A stretch of DNA of 64,000 nucleotides, from NCBI RefSeq assembly GCF_004804355.1, contig NZ_SRWZ01000002.1, positions 434,001 to 498,000 on the forward strand, read 5' to 3'. Origin of the DNA: Cognatitamlana onchidii (GTDB lineage: Bacteria > Bacteroidota > Bacteroidia > Flavobacteriales > Flavobacteriaceae). A program made the translations under genes and the position numbers. Positions 33,815 through 43,348 of this stretch are shown in pieces (the first letter of the stretch is position 1; each line of letters opens with the position of its first letter). The notes beneath the pieces were generated by a model. That model did no database searches. It was not told where the DNA came from and saw only the letters and a list, made by a program, of their open reading frames with translations.

Positions 33815-34371
33815 GTTTTAAGGTTGGGGATAAGGTTTTAGTTTTAGATGAAGATTTGTCAGGCGTAATAAAACATATGGATGGAACCACTATTACTATT
33901 GAAACAAACGATGGGTTTTTACTACGTTTTGCTAAACATGAACTAGTTAAGAATGGGGGAGATGGTAAAATAAATGCTAACCTTTTTACAAATGCAAGTG
34001 TGGGATCCGTTTTAGCCAATAAAGAACCCCCCCCAAAAAAACAATCTATAAAAAAGCGTGCTAAAGATAGATATGAACCGACTTTAGAGGTAGACTTACA
34101 CATTCATCAATTGGTTAAGTCTTCCCGAGGTATGAGTAATCATGAGATGCTTACTTTGCAATTAGATACCGCAAGAAGGCAGTTAGAATTTGCTATGTCA
34201 AAACGAATTCAAAAAGTAGTTTTTATTCATGGGGTAGGGCAAGGCGTATTAAAATTAGAGCTGGAATACTTGTTTGGTAGATATGAAAACCTGAAATATT
34301 ATGATGCTAATTATCAAAAATATGGTTTAGGAGCTACCGAAGTTTATATCTATCAAAATACAAGAAACTAG
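33811..34371 (+). CDS. Smr (small MutS-related) domain protein
   Basis: A 186-residue protein: an N-terminal SH3-like region (about 3-50: SFKVGDKVLVLDEDLSGVI), a basic linker and a C-terminal Smr domain (about 95-183) with VDLHIHQL near 91 and IHGVGQGVLKLEL near 139. Smr domains bind and nick branched or single-stranded nucleic acid, and in recent work cleave mRNA in ribosome rescue. The linker is encoded by a C8A7 homopolymer tract (34027-34041). The stop TAG shares the tetramer CTAG with the stop of the convergent lipoprotein gene. Confidence 0.88.
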   Translation: MSFKVGDKVLVLDEDLSGVIKHMDGTTITIETNDGFLLRFAKHELVKNGGDGKINANLFTNASVGSVLANKEPPPKKQSIKKRAKDRYEPTLEVDLHIHQLVKSSRGMSNHEMLTLQLDTARRQLEFAMSKRIQKVVFIHGVGQGVLKLELEYLFGRYENLKYYDANYQKYGLGATEVYIYQNTRN

Positions 34372-35285
34372 TTAAAAATAGGCTCTCCTTTTCTTGTTTT
34401 AGATAGGGCAGCATCAACCAGTTTTCCAAAGTCTAGAAGATCTGCTGAAATAACTTGTATATCAATATCTCTCAATATTAGAGTTACTTCAAAGGTTTGG
34501 GAAATACTATGATCTCTGTATCCAGTGGCAGGAACAGTATTGGCTACTTCGGGATTTAAAAAATCGGCACCAACCTCTGGGTTAGTAATATCGTTAGCAG
34601 GGTTGTTGTCTTGAGAATCATTTTCTTCGTCTCTTGTTTTTACACCGTCACCGTCATCATCATTATCTAAATAATCAGGAATACCATCTCCATCTGTGTC
34701 TTGGGCACCATTGAGGCTTCCGTCTTCATTAGGGTCTGGATTTTCATCTTTTGTAAGGATATTGTCGCCATCGTCATCAGCATCAATATAATCAGGAATG
34801 CCATCACGATCGGTATCATCGTCTTCCAAATCACCATTATTATTTCTGTCTTCTAATAAGGCTGGAACCCCATCGTTATCATCTTCTGTAAGTACGGTTT
34901 TAACATCTGCCTGACCACTTGTACTCGCAATATCTTGAGTTATACTAACTTCTGAATTTGGAATATCACTACAAAATAAATCACTAGGTAGGTTTGTATT
35001 ACTGTAAGTTCTATAATTAAAAGGGTTTGAAGAATTTATGGAATAGGTTTTCTCGAAAAGGCCATTATCATCAACTTTTAAAATATCTTCTAAAGTGACA
35101 CCGCTTAGCTTTAGTGACAGTGATTCAGAAGGGTCTTCTTTTGTTTTAAATAGCACCAGGTTTGTTGATCCACAAGCTTCAAAGGTATCCTCAAAATCAA
35201 GTTCTACAGTAATAATATCCCCATCATTGCAAGATTGTATGAAAACAAAAAAGAAAGAAATAAGTACTAAAAATAACCGACGCAT
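34368..35285 (-). CDS. Lipoprotein with thrombospondin type-3-like calcium repeats
   Basis: About 305 residues from the ATG at 35283-35285: signal MRRLFLVLISFFFVFIQSC with lipobox Cys, then a beta-rich N-terminal part and an Asp-rich centre. The centre holds TSP3-like repeats such as DRDGIPDYIDADDDGDN and DTDGDGIPDYLDNDDDGDG that bind Ca2+. A further in-frame ATG at 35303 adds six polar residues and is less likely. Surface lipoprotein of unknown function. Its stop overlaps the Smr stop by 4 bases. Confidence 0.78.
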   Translation of the reverse strand: MRRLFLVLISFFFVFIQSCNDGDIITVELDFEDTFEACGSTNLVLFKTKEDPSESLSLKLSGVTLEDILKVDDNGLFEKTYSINSSNPFNYRTYSNTNLPSDLFCSDIPNSEVSITQDIASTSGQADVKTVLTEDDNDGVPALLEDRNNNGDLEDDDTDRDGIPDYIDADDDGDNILTKDENPDPNEDGSLNGAQDTDGDGIPDYLDNDDDGDGVKTRDEENDSQDNNPANDITNPEVGADFLNPEVANTVPATGYRDHSISQTFEVTLILRDIDIQVISADLLDFGKLVDAALSKTRKGEPIFN

Positions 35286-35412
35286 ACCATTTGTTTTTGG
35301 CAAAAATAAACGAATTGATAATTATAACGTATCATATTGATAATAATTTTATTTCAAGTATTTTTGGGCTCCATAAGAGACCTTATTTTGGTTAAAATTT
35401 GGAAATAGCAAG

Positions 35413-36564
35413 ATGAAACAGGTATATTTTGATAATGCAGCAACAACTCCAATTCGCGAAGAAGTGGCGCAGGTTGTGTTTGATATTATGAAAAGTAATT
35501 TTGGAAATCCATCTTCATCACATGCTTTTGGACGTTCTTCAAGGGTTTTATTAGAGCAGTCTAGAAAATCTATAGCAAAGCATTTAAATGTATCGGCAGG
35601 AGAAATTATATTCACCTCTGGAGGAACCGAGGCCGACAATTTGGTTTTAAAAAGTGCTGTAAAAGATTTGGGGGTATCTAGGATTATTACATCCAAAATT
35701 GAGCATCATGCTGTTTTACACACAGTTGAACAGTTACAAGAGCGCTTTAATGTTGAGGTGAATTATTTAGAAATAAATGCTGAAGGCGAATTAGACTTGA
35801 TTCAGTTAGATAATCTATTACAAAATGAGACGCGCTACACGCTGGTAAGTTTAATGCATATTAACAATGAAATTGGAACCATTTTAAACTTAAAACAGGT
35901 AGCTGATTTGTGCCATTCGCATAATGCCTTATTTCATACTGATGCTGTCCAGTCTGTAGGGCGTTATAAACTAGACTTACAGAATGTGGGGGTCGATTTT
36001 CTTGCCGCATCGGCTCATAAATTTCATGGTCCAAAAGGTGTTGGTTTTGCCTATATAAAAAAGAATTCTCGGTTGAGGCCTATGATATTAGGTGGAGAAC
36101 AAGAAAGAGGTCTACGAGCAGGAACTGAAAACATTCACAGTATTGTTGGTATGGAAAAAGCGCTTGATTTGGCCTATCAAAACTTGAATTCTGAAAGCAA
36201 ATACATTAAGGAACTCAAAGCTTATTTTATTAAGCAACTAGAGCGTTATATATCCAATTACAAACTAAATGCTGCATCAGGAAATGACGAAAAAAGTACT
36301 TATACTATGGTTAATGTTCAATTACCCATCCCTCCAGAGAAATCGGCGATGCTTCTTTTTCAGTTGGATTTAAAAGGTATTGCTTGTTCAAAAGGAAGTG
36401 CTTGTCAAAGTGGCAGTTCACAAAAATCGCATGTTCTAACAGAAATATTGAATAAAGAAGCATTAGAAAAACCGTCTTTGCGTTTCTCATTTAGTATTAA
36501 TAATACTAGAGAAGAAGTTGATTATGTTGTTGAAACTTTAAAAACTTTTATACAAACACCTTAA
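35413..36564 (+). CDS. Cysteine desulfurase
   Basis: A 383-residue PLP enzyme that takes sulfur from cysteine for Fe-S cluster or tRNA thiolation work. VYFDNAATTPIREEV opens it, PLP-lysine K203 lies in SAHKFHGPKGVGF, and the persulfide-forming Cys C331 lies in CSKGSACQSGSSQ. Length and sequence fit the IscS/NifS-like group I. No scaffold gene (iscU) is next to it, so whether it serves Fe-S assembly or tRNA modification is open. Its stop TAA shares TTAA with the convergent TonB receptor stop. Confidence 0.93.
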   Translation: MKQVYFDNAATTPIREEVAQVVFDIMKSNFGNPSSSHAFGRSSRVLLEQSRKSIAKHLNVSAGEIIFTSGGTEADNLVLKSAVKDLGVSRIITSKIEHHAVLHTVEQLQERFNVEVNYLEINAEGELDLIQLDNLLQNETRYTLVSLMHINNEIGTILNLKQVADLCHSHNALFHTDAVQSVGRYKLDLQNVGVDFLAASAHKFHGPKGVGFAYIKKNSRLRPMILGGEQERGLRAGTENIHSIVGMEKALDLAYQNLNSESKYIKELKAYFIKQLERYISNYKLNAASGNDEKSTYTMVNVQLPIPPEKSAMLLFQLDLKGIACSKGSACQSGSSQKSHVLTEILNKEALEKPSLRFSFSINNTREEVDYVVETLKTFIQTP

Positions 36565-39020
36565 AACCTCATGGTTGTTCTTACATTAAAAACTCGAGGT
36601 GTTAAATAATTAGGTATAGCTATTTGCCTTTTGTTGCTTACGTCTCTAACCCAAGTATTGGTTATGGAGTTTTGAGCATCAAACATATTATATATTTCAA
36701 ATCCGAATGAGAGGGCTTTGAAGGGTTTTCTCCATCCTCTCGAAAATTGTTTGTTAGCATCGACAATTACATACTGAAGGCCCAAATCTGCTCGTCTATA
36801 ATCTGGGAGTCTACTTTGGTATTCATAGGGGTCTGCATAACTAGGAGAACCTCCAGGTAAACCTGTATTATATACCAAATTCAAATACACTTTTAAATTA
36901 GGCATGGTAGGTACATAATCTTGAAACAGAGCTGCAAATTTAAGCCTCTGATCTGTTGGCCTGGAGATATATCCTCGGTTATCAATATTCTCTTCAGTTT
37001 TTAGGTAGCCAAAACTAAACCAAGATTCGGTTCCCGGCACAAACTCACCGTTTAATCTTAAGTCCAATCCGTAAGCATATGCAGTAGCATTATTTTTAGC
37101 CCGATACCTAATACGAACATTTTCTAGCGTATAGGGGTTTACATCCCATAAGTTTTTATAAAAAATTTCGGAGGTAAGTTTAAAGGGTCTGTCCCACATT
37201 TCAAAACTATAATCATTTCCTATAACAGCATGAAACGATTTTTGCGATTTAACTTTGGGTTGAACAACACCACTGGAATCTCTAAGTTCGCGGTAAAATG
37301 GAGGCTGGTAGTAGAATCCTGCAGCTACTCTAAAAAGCATGTCTTTTTCCCAGTCAGGCTTAATAGCAAACTGCGCTCTTGGTGTAAAAACGCTGCTGTT
37401 ATTAGAGGCTATACCTTCTCCCTTAACAGACCAGTTATGCATCCTAATACCTGCATTATACCAAACATCGCTTTTCCCGAGCGTACTGCGCTTACTCCAT
37501 TGAGCATAAGCTTGAAGCCTATTAATTTGCGTATTGTTTTTTGCTCTAACATTTTGAAAAGGTTCTAAGGGCCCTGTATAAGGCTCATAAGGTTGTTCAT
37601 TTGCAGGTAAGCTAGGAGGTCTAATAGAAAACCCTGCCGAATCAATAACTTCCCATTCAACTAAACGGTCGCGAATATCTTCGTTGGTGTATTTTACAGA
37701 CCATTCAATACGGTTATCGTCAACTTTAAAATCGCCTTTATGCTCAATATTCGTTATTAAAGCGTCAAGGTCATTTCTACCGTGTGTTAGCTGACTTCCT
37801 ATACCTTCAGAAAATGCTACTTCTCCAAAATCTTCATCTCCAATATTAGCATTCACTTCTCCTAATCTGTACTGAGCAAAAATATCAAAGTATTCTTCTT
37901 CTCTTGTATGATAACTTGAGGTAATAAGATGTAGCGTTAAATCGTCGCTCGCAAAATAGGATCCTTTTAGAGCTCCAAATAATGTTTGGTATCTGTCTTT
38001 TTCTTGTCCTTCATAAAAGACTATAAGAGCGATAGGCTCTGCTAAGGTTCCAAAATTAGTTTGCCTTGAAACTGGTTCGTAGTTGTAGGTGTTTATCGAG
38101 GCGTTTCCTAAAAAACTTAAATGAAATTTATTTGTAAATCGGTAAGTAAAAAAACCTTGAATATCGGCAAAAGTTGGTTGAAAATTTGTTTCGGTCTCTC
38201 TTGCATTAACTAATAAACTATTATCTCGATACCGCCCTCCAACAATTGCTGTGAACTTAGAATCTTTACTAATATTTTCAACCGATAGACTGCCTCCAAG
38301 TAGGCTCAAGTCGGCATTAACCTCAAACTGATATGGGTCTTTATAGGTAATATCTAATACAGATGAGAGTTTATCTCCATATTTAGATTGAAAACCACCA
38401 GCAGAAAACTCTACATTCTGAACCATATCGGTGTTCACAAAGCTTAAGCCTTCTTGTTGACCAGAACGAATTAAAAACGGTCGATACACTTCAATGTCAT
38501 TTACGTAAACGAGGTTTTCATCAAAGTTTCCACCACGAACCGAATATTGTGTGCTTAATTCGTTATTGTTGCTAACTCCAGGTAGTGTAAGGAGCAGATT
38601 TTCAACTCCAGCGTTAGCTCCGGGTATTTTTCTAATCGCTTCAGGCTTTAATGTAATAATACCTTCAACATCTTTTCTTCTATTTCCTGTAATAACCACA
38701 GTAGTAATCTGCTCTACAGATGCGCTCATAACAGGATTAAATTCAAAAACTTCGCCTTTTTTAAGGTTAAATACGCTTGAAATCTTTTTATGGGAAATAT
38801 GAGTGAATTCTACGGTTACATCTTGGTCTGTTGGTATAGTAAGATTATAAAATCCATTTTTATTAGACGTGGTTCCTGTGTTATTGGCTTTTATATTTAC
38901 CTCATCAACGGGTCTGTCGTTCTCATCTAAAATGATTCCTCTTATGGTTGCTGTTTGAGCAAAACTTATGGTTGTAAATAAAAATAGAAGTATAGTGGTT
39001 CGTAAAAGTCCTGCTCTCAA
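36561..39020 (-). CDS. TonB-dependent receptor with carboxypeptidase-like N-terminal domain
   Basis: An 819-residue outer-membrane protein. Signal peptide (about 1-21), CarboxypepD_reg-like domain (about 24-105: TIRGIILDENDRPVDEVNIK), plug (about 115-225: GVENLLLTLPGVSNNNELST, SVRGGNFDENLVYVND) and a 22-stranded barrel ending in RVFNVRTTMRF with C-terminal Phe. Imports large or scarce nutrients using TonB energy; substrate unknown. No SusD partner is adjacent, so it is not a polysaccharide-utilisation pair. Followed upstream on the same strand by an M23 peptidase gene (12-base gap). Confidence 0.92.
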   Translation of the reverse strand: MRAGLLRTTILLFLFTTISFAQTATIRGIILDENDRPVDEVNIKANNTGTTSNKNGFYNLTIPTDQDVTVEFTHISHKKISSVFNLKKGEVFEFNPVMSASVEQITTVVITGNRRKDVEGIITLKPEAIRKIPGANAGVENLLLTLPGVSNNNELSTQYSVRGGNFDENLVYVNDIEVYRPFLIRSGQQEGLSFVNTDMVQNVEFSAGGFQSKYGDKLSSVLDITYKDPYQFEVNADLSLLGGSLSVENISKDSKFTAIVGGRYRDNSLLVNARETETNFQPTFADIQGFFTYRFTNKFHLSFLGNASINTYNYEPVSRQTNFGTLAEPIALIVFYEGQEKDRYQTLFGALKGSYFASDDLTLHLITSSYHTREEEYFDIFAQYRLGEVNANIGDEDFGEVAFSEGIGSQLTHGRNDLDALITNIEHKGDFKVDDNRIEWSVKYTNEDIRDRLVEWEVIDSAGFSIRPPSLPANEQPYEPYTGPLEPFQNVRAKNNTQINRLQAYAQWSKRSTLGKSDVWYNAGIRMHNWSVKGEGIASNNSSVFTPRAQFAIKPDWEKDMLFRVAAGFYYQPPFYRELRDSSGVVQPKVKSQKSFHAVIGNDYSFEMWDRPFKLTSEIFYKNLWDVNPYTLENVRIRYRAKNNATAYAYGLDLRLNGEFVPGTESWFSFGYLKTEENIDNRGYISRPTDQRLKFAALFQDYVPTMPNLKVYLNLVYNTGLPGGSPSYADPYEYQSRLPDYRRADLGLQYVIVDANKQFSRGWRKPFKALSFGFEIYNMFDAQNSITNTWVRDVSNKRQIAIPNYLTPRVFNVRTTMRF

Positions 39021-39032
39021 AAGTAAAAAAGT

Positions 39033-40724
39033 TTATTTTTTGTAAAATAACGTTTCAAATGTAGAATTATTTCCAACATTATCAGTAACAATAAGCTTTA
39101 AATTATTCTTTGTATCAAGAATCATCTTATCATTAAAATCATAAGATAATGTTTTAGTTTTGTAATCATACTCCATAAGAATCCATTTCCCGTTTACCGT
39201 AGCTCTAAAATTGGAGATACCAGAAGCGTCATCATCAATTTTAATTTTTAGAAACCTGTAGTTTTTTAACCACTGTTTGTTTTTAAAATTTACCGGCTTT
39301 ATAGAAGGTTTTACGGTGTCTAGCGCCAGCGCATAAGTGCCTAGCTTTTTCGTATTTGTGACTAATTCGTTGCCTTTTCTTTTGGTACTTGTATAAGTCG
39401 GATACTTTTTTTTGCCTATTAGACGAGCAATATAAAGTTTGTTTCTGTCTTTTTGGTTATAGTGACTTACGTCAAAAGCAACACGAAAGTTTTTTTTAGC
39501 CGCCTTAGTGTCATCATGTAAAAAAAGCGTGTCATTTTTAACGTCAAAATCAATATAGAAGTTTTCGTAGAATGTGTCTTTGTAAAAATCAACAGATACG
39601 CGCCCTTTTTTAAGATTAATTGTTTGTTTTGAGTTAACAAAATAAGGGGATGCAATCGTTTTTATAGCTTCTCCTTTGGTTAAATTTGTTCCGTTAATGT
39701 GCACGGTTACCCAAGCTTCATTATTTTTATAGTCGGCCACTCTTATCTTGTAAACAACGTTAGTGCTATCTTCAATGGCTATAAATCCATTATTTGCAGA
39801 CGACTTAATTATACTAAGAGGATTGTTTTTTTTGAATAATTTCTGAACTCTAGACTTTTTGCTAATGTAGTTTTCATAATCAATGAGTTGATTTATGTGC
39901 TTACTTTCGTTAAAAGAAAACCGTTTAAAATCGAGCTCAAAATTTCTACTACCATTAACAAAAGTTTGAATATTAGCAACACCATTGGCGTTGGCTCCTA
40001 GATCTTGCCTATCTATTGTTTCAATACCGAAACCTATGGAACCAATGGCATCAATATTTTCAACTTTATAATCGCCGTTTAATAAAGGTATTAATCGAAG
40101 CTTTTGTTTTGTGTTACTTTGGTTTATAAAGGATTTAGTATCTAAAGGATAAGCATAGATAGATTTAACAACAGGACTTGTAGTATCCTTTACATCTAAC
40201 CCAAATAACATTGGGTTCATGGGGTGTTCATTTTTATCCCTTATTTCAAAATGAAGATGTGGCCCTCCCGAACCTCCAGAATTCCCACTATATGCAACCA
40301 AACTATCTTGAAAAACGGGCAATTCTTCTGCTTTTGGAAAGAGTTCTATTTCGTAGGACTCTTTTTTGTATTGAGCCTTTTTAACATAAGCTTCAATAGT
40401 GGGGGCGAACTTTTGTAAATGTGCATAAACAGTTGTGTAACCATTGGGATGAGTAATATATAAAGCTTTACCATAGCCAAAATGAGATACTTTAATTCTA
40501 CTTACAAAACCATTCGCAGATGCAAAAACCTTTAAACCTGTAGTTTGCTGAGTCTTTATGTCTAAACCCGCATGGAAATGATTTGAACGTAACTCACCAA
40601 AAGTACCAGATAATACTAAAGGAACGTTTAATGGCGGATTGAAATAATCTTGTGGATACGAAGTTTGAGCTTGAGTTACAATTGATAAAAGAAGCAGTAA
40701 ATAAAGGGCAGGTAAAAATCGCAT
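39033..40724 (-). CDS. M23 (LytM) family metallopeptidase, secreted
   Basis: A 563-residue protein with signal peptide (1-19, ending TQAQ). The LytM zinc site is complete near the N-terminus: H51 and D55 in NHFHAGLDI, H102 in YAHLQKF, H156 and H158 in GPHLHFEI. LytM enzymes cut peptide cross-links in peptidoglycan. The catalytic domain comes first and about 400 residues of beta-rich unknown sequence follow, an arrangement common in Bacteroidota. It precedes the TonB receptor gene on the same transcript (12-base gap). Confidence 0.92.
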   Translation of the reverse strand: MRFLPALYLLLLLSIVTQAQTSYPQDYFNPPLNVPLVLSGTFGELRSNHFHAGLDIKTQQTTGLKVFASANGFVSRIKVSHFGYGKALYITHPNGYTTVYAHLQKFAPTIEAYVKKAQYKKESYEIELFPKAEELPVFQDSLVAYSGNSGGSGGPHLHFEIRDKNEHPMNPMLFGLDVKDTTSPVVKSIYAYPLDTKSFINQSNTKQKLRLIPLLNGDYKVENIDAIGSIGFGIETIDRQDLGANANGVANIQTFVNGSRNFELDFKRFSFNESKHINQLIDYENYISKKSRVQKLFKKNNPLSIIKSSANNGFIAIEDSTNVVYKIRVADYKNNEAWVTVHINGTNLTKGEAIKTIASPYFVNSKQTINLKKGRVSVDFYKDTFYENFYIDFDVKNDTLFLHDDTKAAKKNFRVAFDVSHYNQKDRNKLYIARLIGKKKYPTYTSTKRKGNELVTNTKKLGTYALALDTVKPSIKPVNFKNKQWLKNYRFLKIKIDDDASGISNFRATVNGKWILMEYDYKTKTLSYDFNDKMILDTKNNLKLIVTDNVGNNSTFETLFYKK

Positions 40725-40847
40725 ATCTAATAATGTGGGGCTAAATTATTAATTTGATACTAAAACGCAAAGCTGTGAACAAAAATCAAGCCAGTATTTT
40801 CTTCGCAGTATCGAGGAATAGCATTTTTATTTTTTATGAAAAAACAA

Positions 40848-40878
40848 TTGTTATTTAAAGCAAGTAATGTTAACTTTG
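40848..40878 (+). promoter_or_regulatory. Promoter of the coiled-coil protein-zapA unit
   Basis: TTG at 40848-40850, then 20 bases, then TAACTTTG at 40871-40878, a full match to the Bacteroidota consensus TTG-N17-23-TAnnTTTG. The ATG at 40903 follows 25 bases later. One of the clearest promoters in the window. Confidence 0.75.
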
Positions 40879-40902
40879 TGATGTAAGTATTGAATTTTGT
40901 AA

Positions 40903-41193
40903 ATGAGTAATATTGAAGATATTGTAGATTCATTAGAAAACAAGATTAGTAAATTATTACACAAACTAGAGCTTTTAAAGCATGCTAATTTGAAATTAAA
41001 TGAAGAGTTAGAGGTTTCAAAGCGTTTAAATTCTTCTCGAAAAACTGAAATTAGTGCTTGGGAAGAAAAGTATGAGGCTCTAAAAATGGCAAATTCCATA
41101 CTTGGTAGTGACGATAATAAAAGAGAAACTAAGCTTAAAATAAATGCCTTAATCAGAGATATTGATCATTGTATAGCGCAACTCTCGGATTAA
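40903..41193 (+). CDS. Small coiled-coil protein upstream of zapA
   Basis: A 96-residue soluble protein that is almost all coiled coil (IEDIVDSLENKISKLLHKLE, LKLNEELEVSKRLNSSRK). Known family not certain. It ends 14 bases before zapA and shares its promoter, an arrangement that recalls the pairing of ZapA with ZapB-like coiled-coil division proteins. A division role is an inference from position and predicted shape only. Confidence 0.7.
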   Translation: MSNIEDIVDSLENKISKLLHKLELLKHANLKLNEELEVSKRLNSSRKTEISAWEEKYEALKMANSILGSDDNKRETKLKINALIRDIDHCIAQLSD

Positions 41194-41207
41194 AGTAGAA
41201 GATTGTA

Positions 41208-41501
41208 ATGGCCGAAAAGCTTAAAATAAAGCTATCTATAGCGAATAGAGTATATCCTTTAACTATTGATGCAATTCAGGAAGAAGGTTTACGAAAAGCA
41301 GCTAAGAATATTGAGCTAATGATTAAACAGTTTGAGCAAAGTTATTCTGTAAGAGATAAACAAGATGTTTTAGCGATGTGTGCGCTGCAGTTTGCCTCTC
41401 AAGTAGAACAGAAAACAATAGATAAAGCAAATGTTAGTGAGCATGTTGAAGAAAAGCTTAAGGCTTTAGACGAATTACTCACAAAACATTTAGTTTCTTA
41501 A
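41208..41501 (+). CDS. zapA: Cell division protein ZapA
   Basis: A 97-residue ZapA-like protein that would cross-link FtsZ filaments at the division site. LKIKLSIANRVYPLTIDAIQ (4-23), EEGLRKAAKNIELMIKQFEQ and the AMCALQFASQVEQK helix fit the family. In many bacteria zapA is followed by the 6S RNA gene; here a structured non-coding stretch lies right after it, then rny. Confidence 0.88.
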   Translation: MAEKLKIKLSIANRVYPLTIDAIQEEGLRKAAKNIELMIKQFEQSYSVRDKQDVLAMCALQFASQVEQKTIDKANVSEHVEEKLKALDELLTKHLVS

Positions 41502-41544
41502 ACGTTCTTTAAAATAGATAAAAGTTACTGCCTGCATTGGTTAT

Positions 41545-41700
41545 TTTTTTTGATAAACTCAACGTTAATTCTTTAAAAAGGGTGAGTTTAAGTTGTAAAA
41601 GCATGCTGCCTTAGTCGCAGATCCTTGATCAATTTGTTAGCCCTAAACTTGTTTTTAAGGAGTTTATACAAAACTTTATACTAGTGTAGGCTTTTTTTAT
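41545..41700 (+). ncRNA. ssrS: Candidate 6S-like RNA (6S-Flavo type) between zapA and rny
   Basis: The 222-base gap folds like a 6S RNA: closing stem ATAAACTC (41553-41560) with GAGTTTAT (41660-41667), a large asymmetric bubble, and an internal helix 41581-41590 with 41644-41653 of ten pairs, four of them G-U or U-G. The wobbles work only in the + strand RNA. A T run at 41692-41698 could end it. An alternative 8-pair helix (41554-41561 with 41583-41590) competes with both stems, as expected of an RNA that refolds on release of polymerase. Synteny after zapA and the known 6S-Flavo family support the call; boundaries are approximate. Confidence 0.55.
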
Positions 41701-41723
41701 ATATATAAACCACTAAATTAACG

Positions 41724-43298
41724 ATGGATAACTCAATTATATTTGCAGTTGGCGGTGTCATATTAGGCTTAATCATAGGATTTATTATAGCCAAGACATT
41801 AGAGAAAAATAATGCTTCAAAACTTGTTAAGGAAGCAAAAAAAAGTGCTTCATTAATACTTAAAGAAGCGAAAAGCGAAGGTGAAAACCTTAAAAAAGAT
41901 AAGATTCTTCAAGCTAAGGAGAAGTTTATTGAACTAAAAGCAGAACATGAAAAGGTCATTCTGGCAAGAGATAAAAAAATGGCCGAAGCTGAAAAGCGCA
42001 CACGGGATAAAGAGTCTCAGATTTCCAACGAACTCTCTAAAGGTAAGAAGCTCAATGAGAGTCTTGACAGAAAAATCAATGATTACAATCACAGGCTAGA
42101 TGTTCTTGAAAAAAGGCAAGAGGAGTTAGATAGACTGCATAAAAGTCAGGTACAGCAATTAGAAGTTATTTCTAGTTTATCTGCTGAAGAGGCTAAAGAA
42201 CAATTGGTTGAATCTCTCAAGGGTGAGGCTAAAAATGATGCCATGGCTTTTATTCAAAGTGCTATGGAAGAGGCTAAGTTGACGGCAGAACAGGACGCTA
42301 AAAAGGTTATTATTAATACCATTCAGCGCATTGGAACCGAAGAGGCTGTTGATAATTGTGTGTCTGTATTTAATATTGAATCGGATGACGTAAAAGGAAG
42401 AATTATTGGTAGAGAGGGAAGAAATATTAGAGCGATTGAAGCGGCGACTGGTGTTGAGATTATTGTAGACGATACGCCTGAAGCGATTATTTTATCATGT
42501 TTTGATTCTGTAAGACGAGAAGTAGCTCGTTTATCTTTGCATAAGCTAGTAACCGATGGCAGAATCCATCCAGCAAGGATTGAAGAGATTGTAAAGAAAA
42601 CTCAAAAGCAAATTGAACAGGAAATTATTGAAGTAGGTAAACGTACCGTTATTGATTTGGGGATTCATAATTTACACCCAGAATTAATTAAAATGGTAGG
42701 TAGAATGAAGTACCGTTCTTCTTACGGACAAAATTTGCTTCAGCACTCTCGTGAAGTAGCTAAGCTTTGTGGTGTTATGGCGGCCGAATTAGGGTTGAAT
42801 CCTAAACTTGCAAAACGAGCAGGTTTACTTCATGATATTGGAAAAGTGCCAGATGCAGAAGCAGATATGGAAACGCCTCATGCTATTTTAGGGATGCAAT
42901 GGGCTGAAAAATATAATGAAAAAGGAGAGGTGTGTAATGCCATTGGAGCGCACCATGATGAAATTGAAATGAAATCTTTGTTAGCTCCTATAATTCAAGT
43001 TTGTGATGCTATTTCGGGAGCAAGACCAGGGGCAAGACGTCAAGTATTAGACAGTTATATACAACGTTTAAAAGATTTGGAGGATATCGCTTTTGGGTTT
43101 AACGGTGTAAAAAAGGCCTATGCTATTCAGGCTGGTCGTGAACTTAGAGTCATTGTTGAAAGTGAAAAGGTCGATGATCAAAAAGCAGCAGATTTATCAT
43201 TTAATATTTCTCAAAAAGTTCAAACCGATATGACATATCCTGGTCAGGTTAAGGTAACAGTAATAAGGGAAACAAGAGCGGTTAATATTGCAAAATAG
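41724..43298 (+). CDS. rny: Ribonuclease Y
   Basis: A 524-residue endoribonuclease that starts mRNA decay at the membrane. N-terminal membrane helix (about 4-24), long coiled coil (about 30-170), KH domain (about 210-275: [20 protein letters not shown]) and HD domain with [10 protein letters not shown] (H370-D371). Full length for the family. Preceded by the candidate 6S RNA and closed by a terminator shared with xerD. Confidence 0.95.
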   Translation: MDNSIIFAVGGVILGLIIGFIIAKTLEKNNASKLVKEAKKSASLILKEAKSEGENLKKDKILQAKEKFIELKAEHEKVILARDKKMAEAEKRTRDKESQISNELSKGKKLNESLDRKINDYNHRLDVLEKRQEELDRLHKSQVQQLEVISSLSAEEAKEQLVESLKGEAKNDAMAFIQSAMEEAKLTAEQDAKKVIINTIQRIGTEEAVDNCVSVFNIESDDVKGRIIGREGRNIRAIEAATGVEIIVDDTPEAIILSCFDSVRREVARLSLHKLVTDGRIHPARIEEIVKKTQKQIEQEIIEVGKRTVIDLGIHNLHPELIKMVGRMKYRSSYGQNLLQHSREVAKLCGVMAAELGLNPKLAKRAGLLHDIGKVPDAEADMETPHAILGMQWAEKYNEKGEVCNAIGAHHDEIEMKSLLAPIIQVCDAISGARPGARRQVLDSYIQRLKDLEDIAFGFNGVKKAYAIQAGRELRVIVESEKVDDQKAADLSFNISQKVQTDMTYPGQVKVTVIRETRAVNIAK

Positions 43299-43323
43299 CT
43301 TATTCTCTCATGTTCAAAATATT

Positions 43324-43348
43324 AAATCCAGCTTTATGCTGGATTTTT
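43324..43348. terminator. Bidirectional terminator between rny and xerD
   Basis: AAATCCAGC (43324-43332), a 5-base loop, GCTGGATTT (43338-43346), with T beyond on the + side and T (from AAAT) on the - side. Confidence 0.85.

Noticed and set aside
33663-34103. 146-codon antisense frame opposite the small membrane protein and Smr genes
   Set aside because: Shadow of the Smr reading frame with no domain; the + strand genes have clear motifs.
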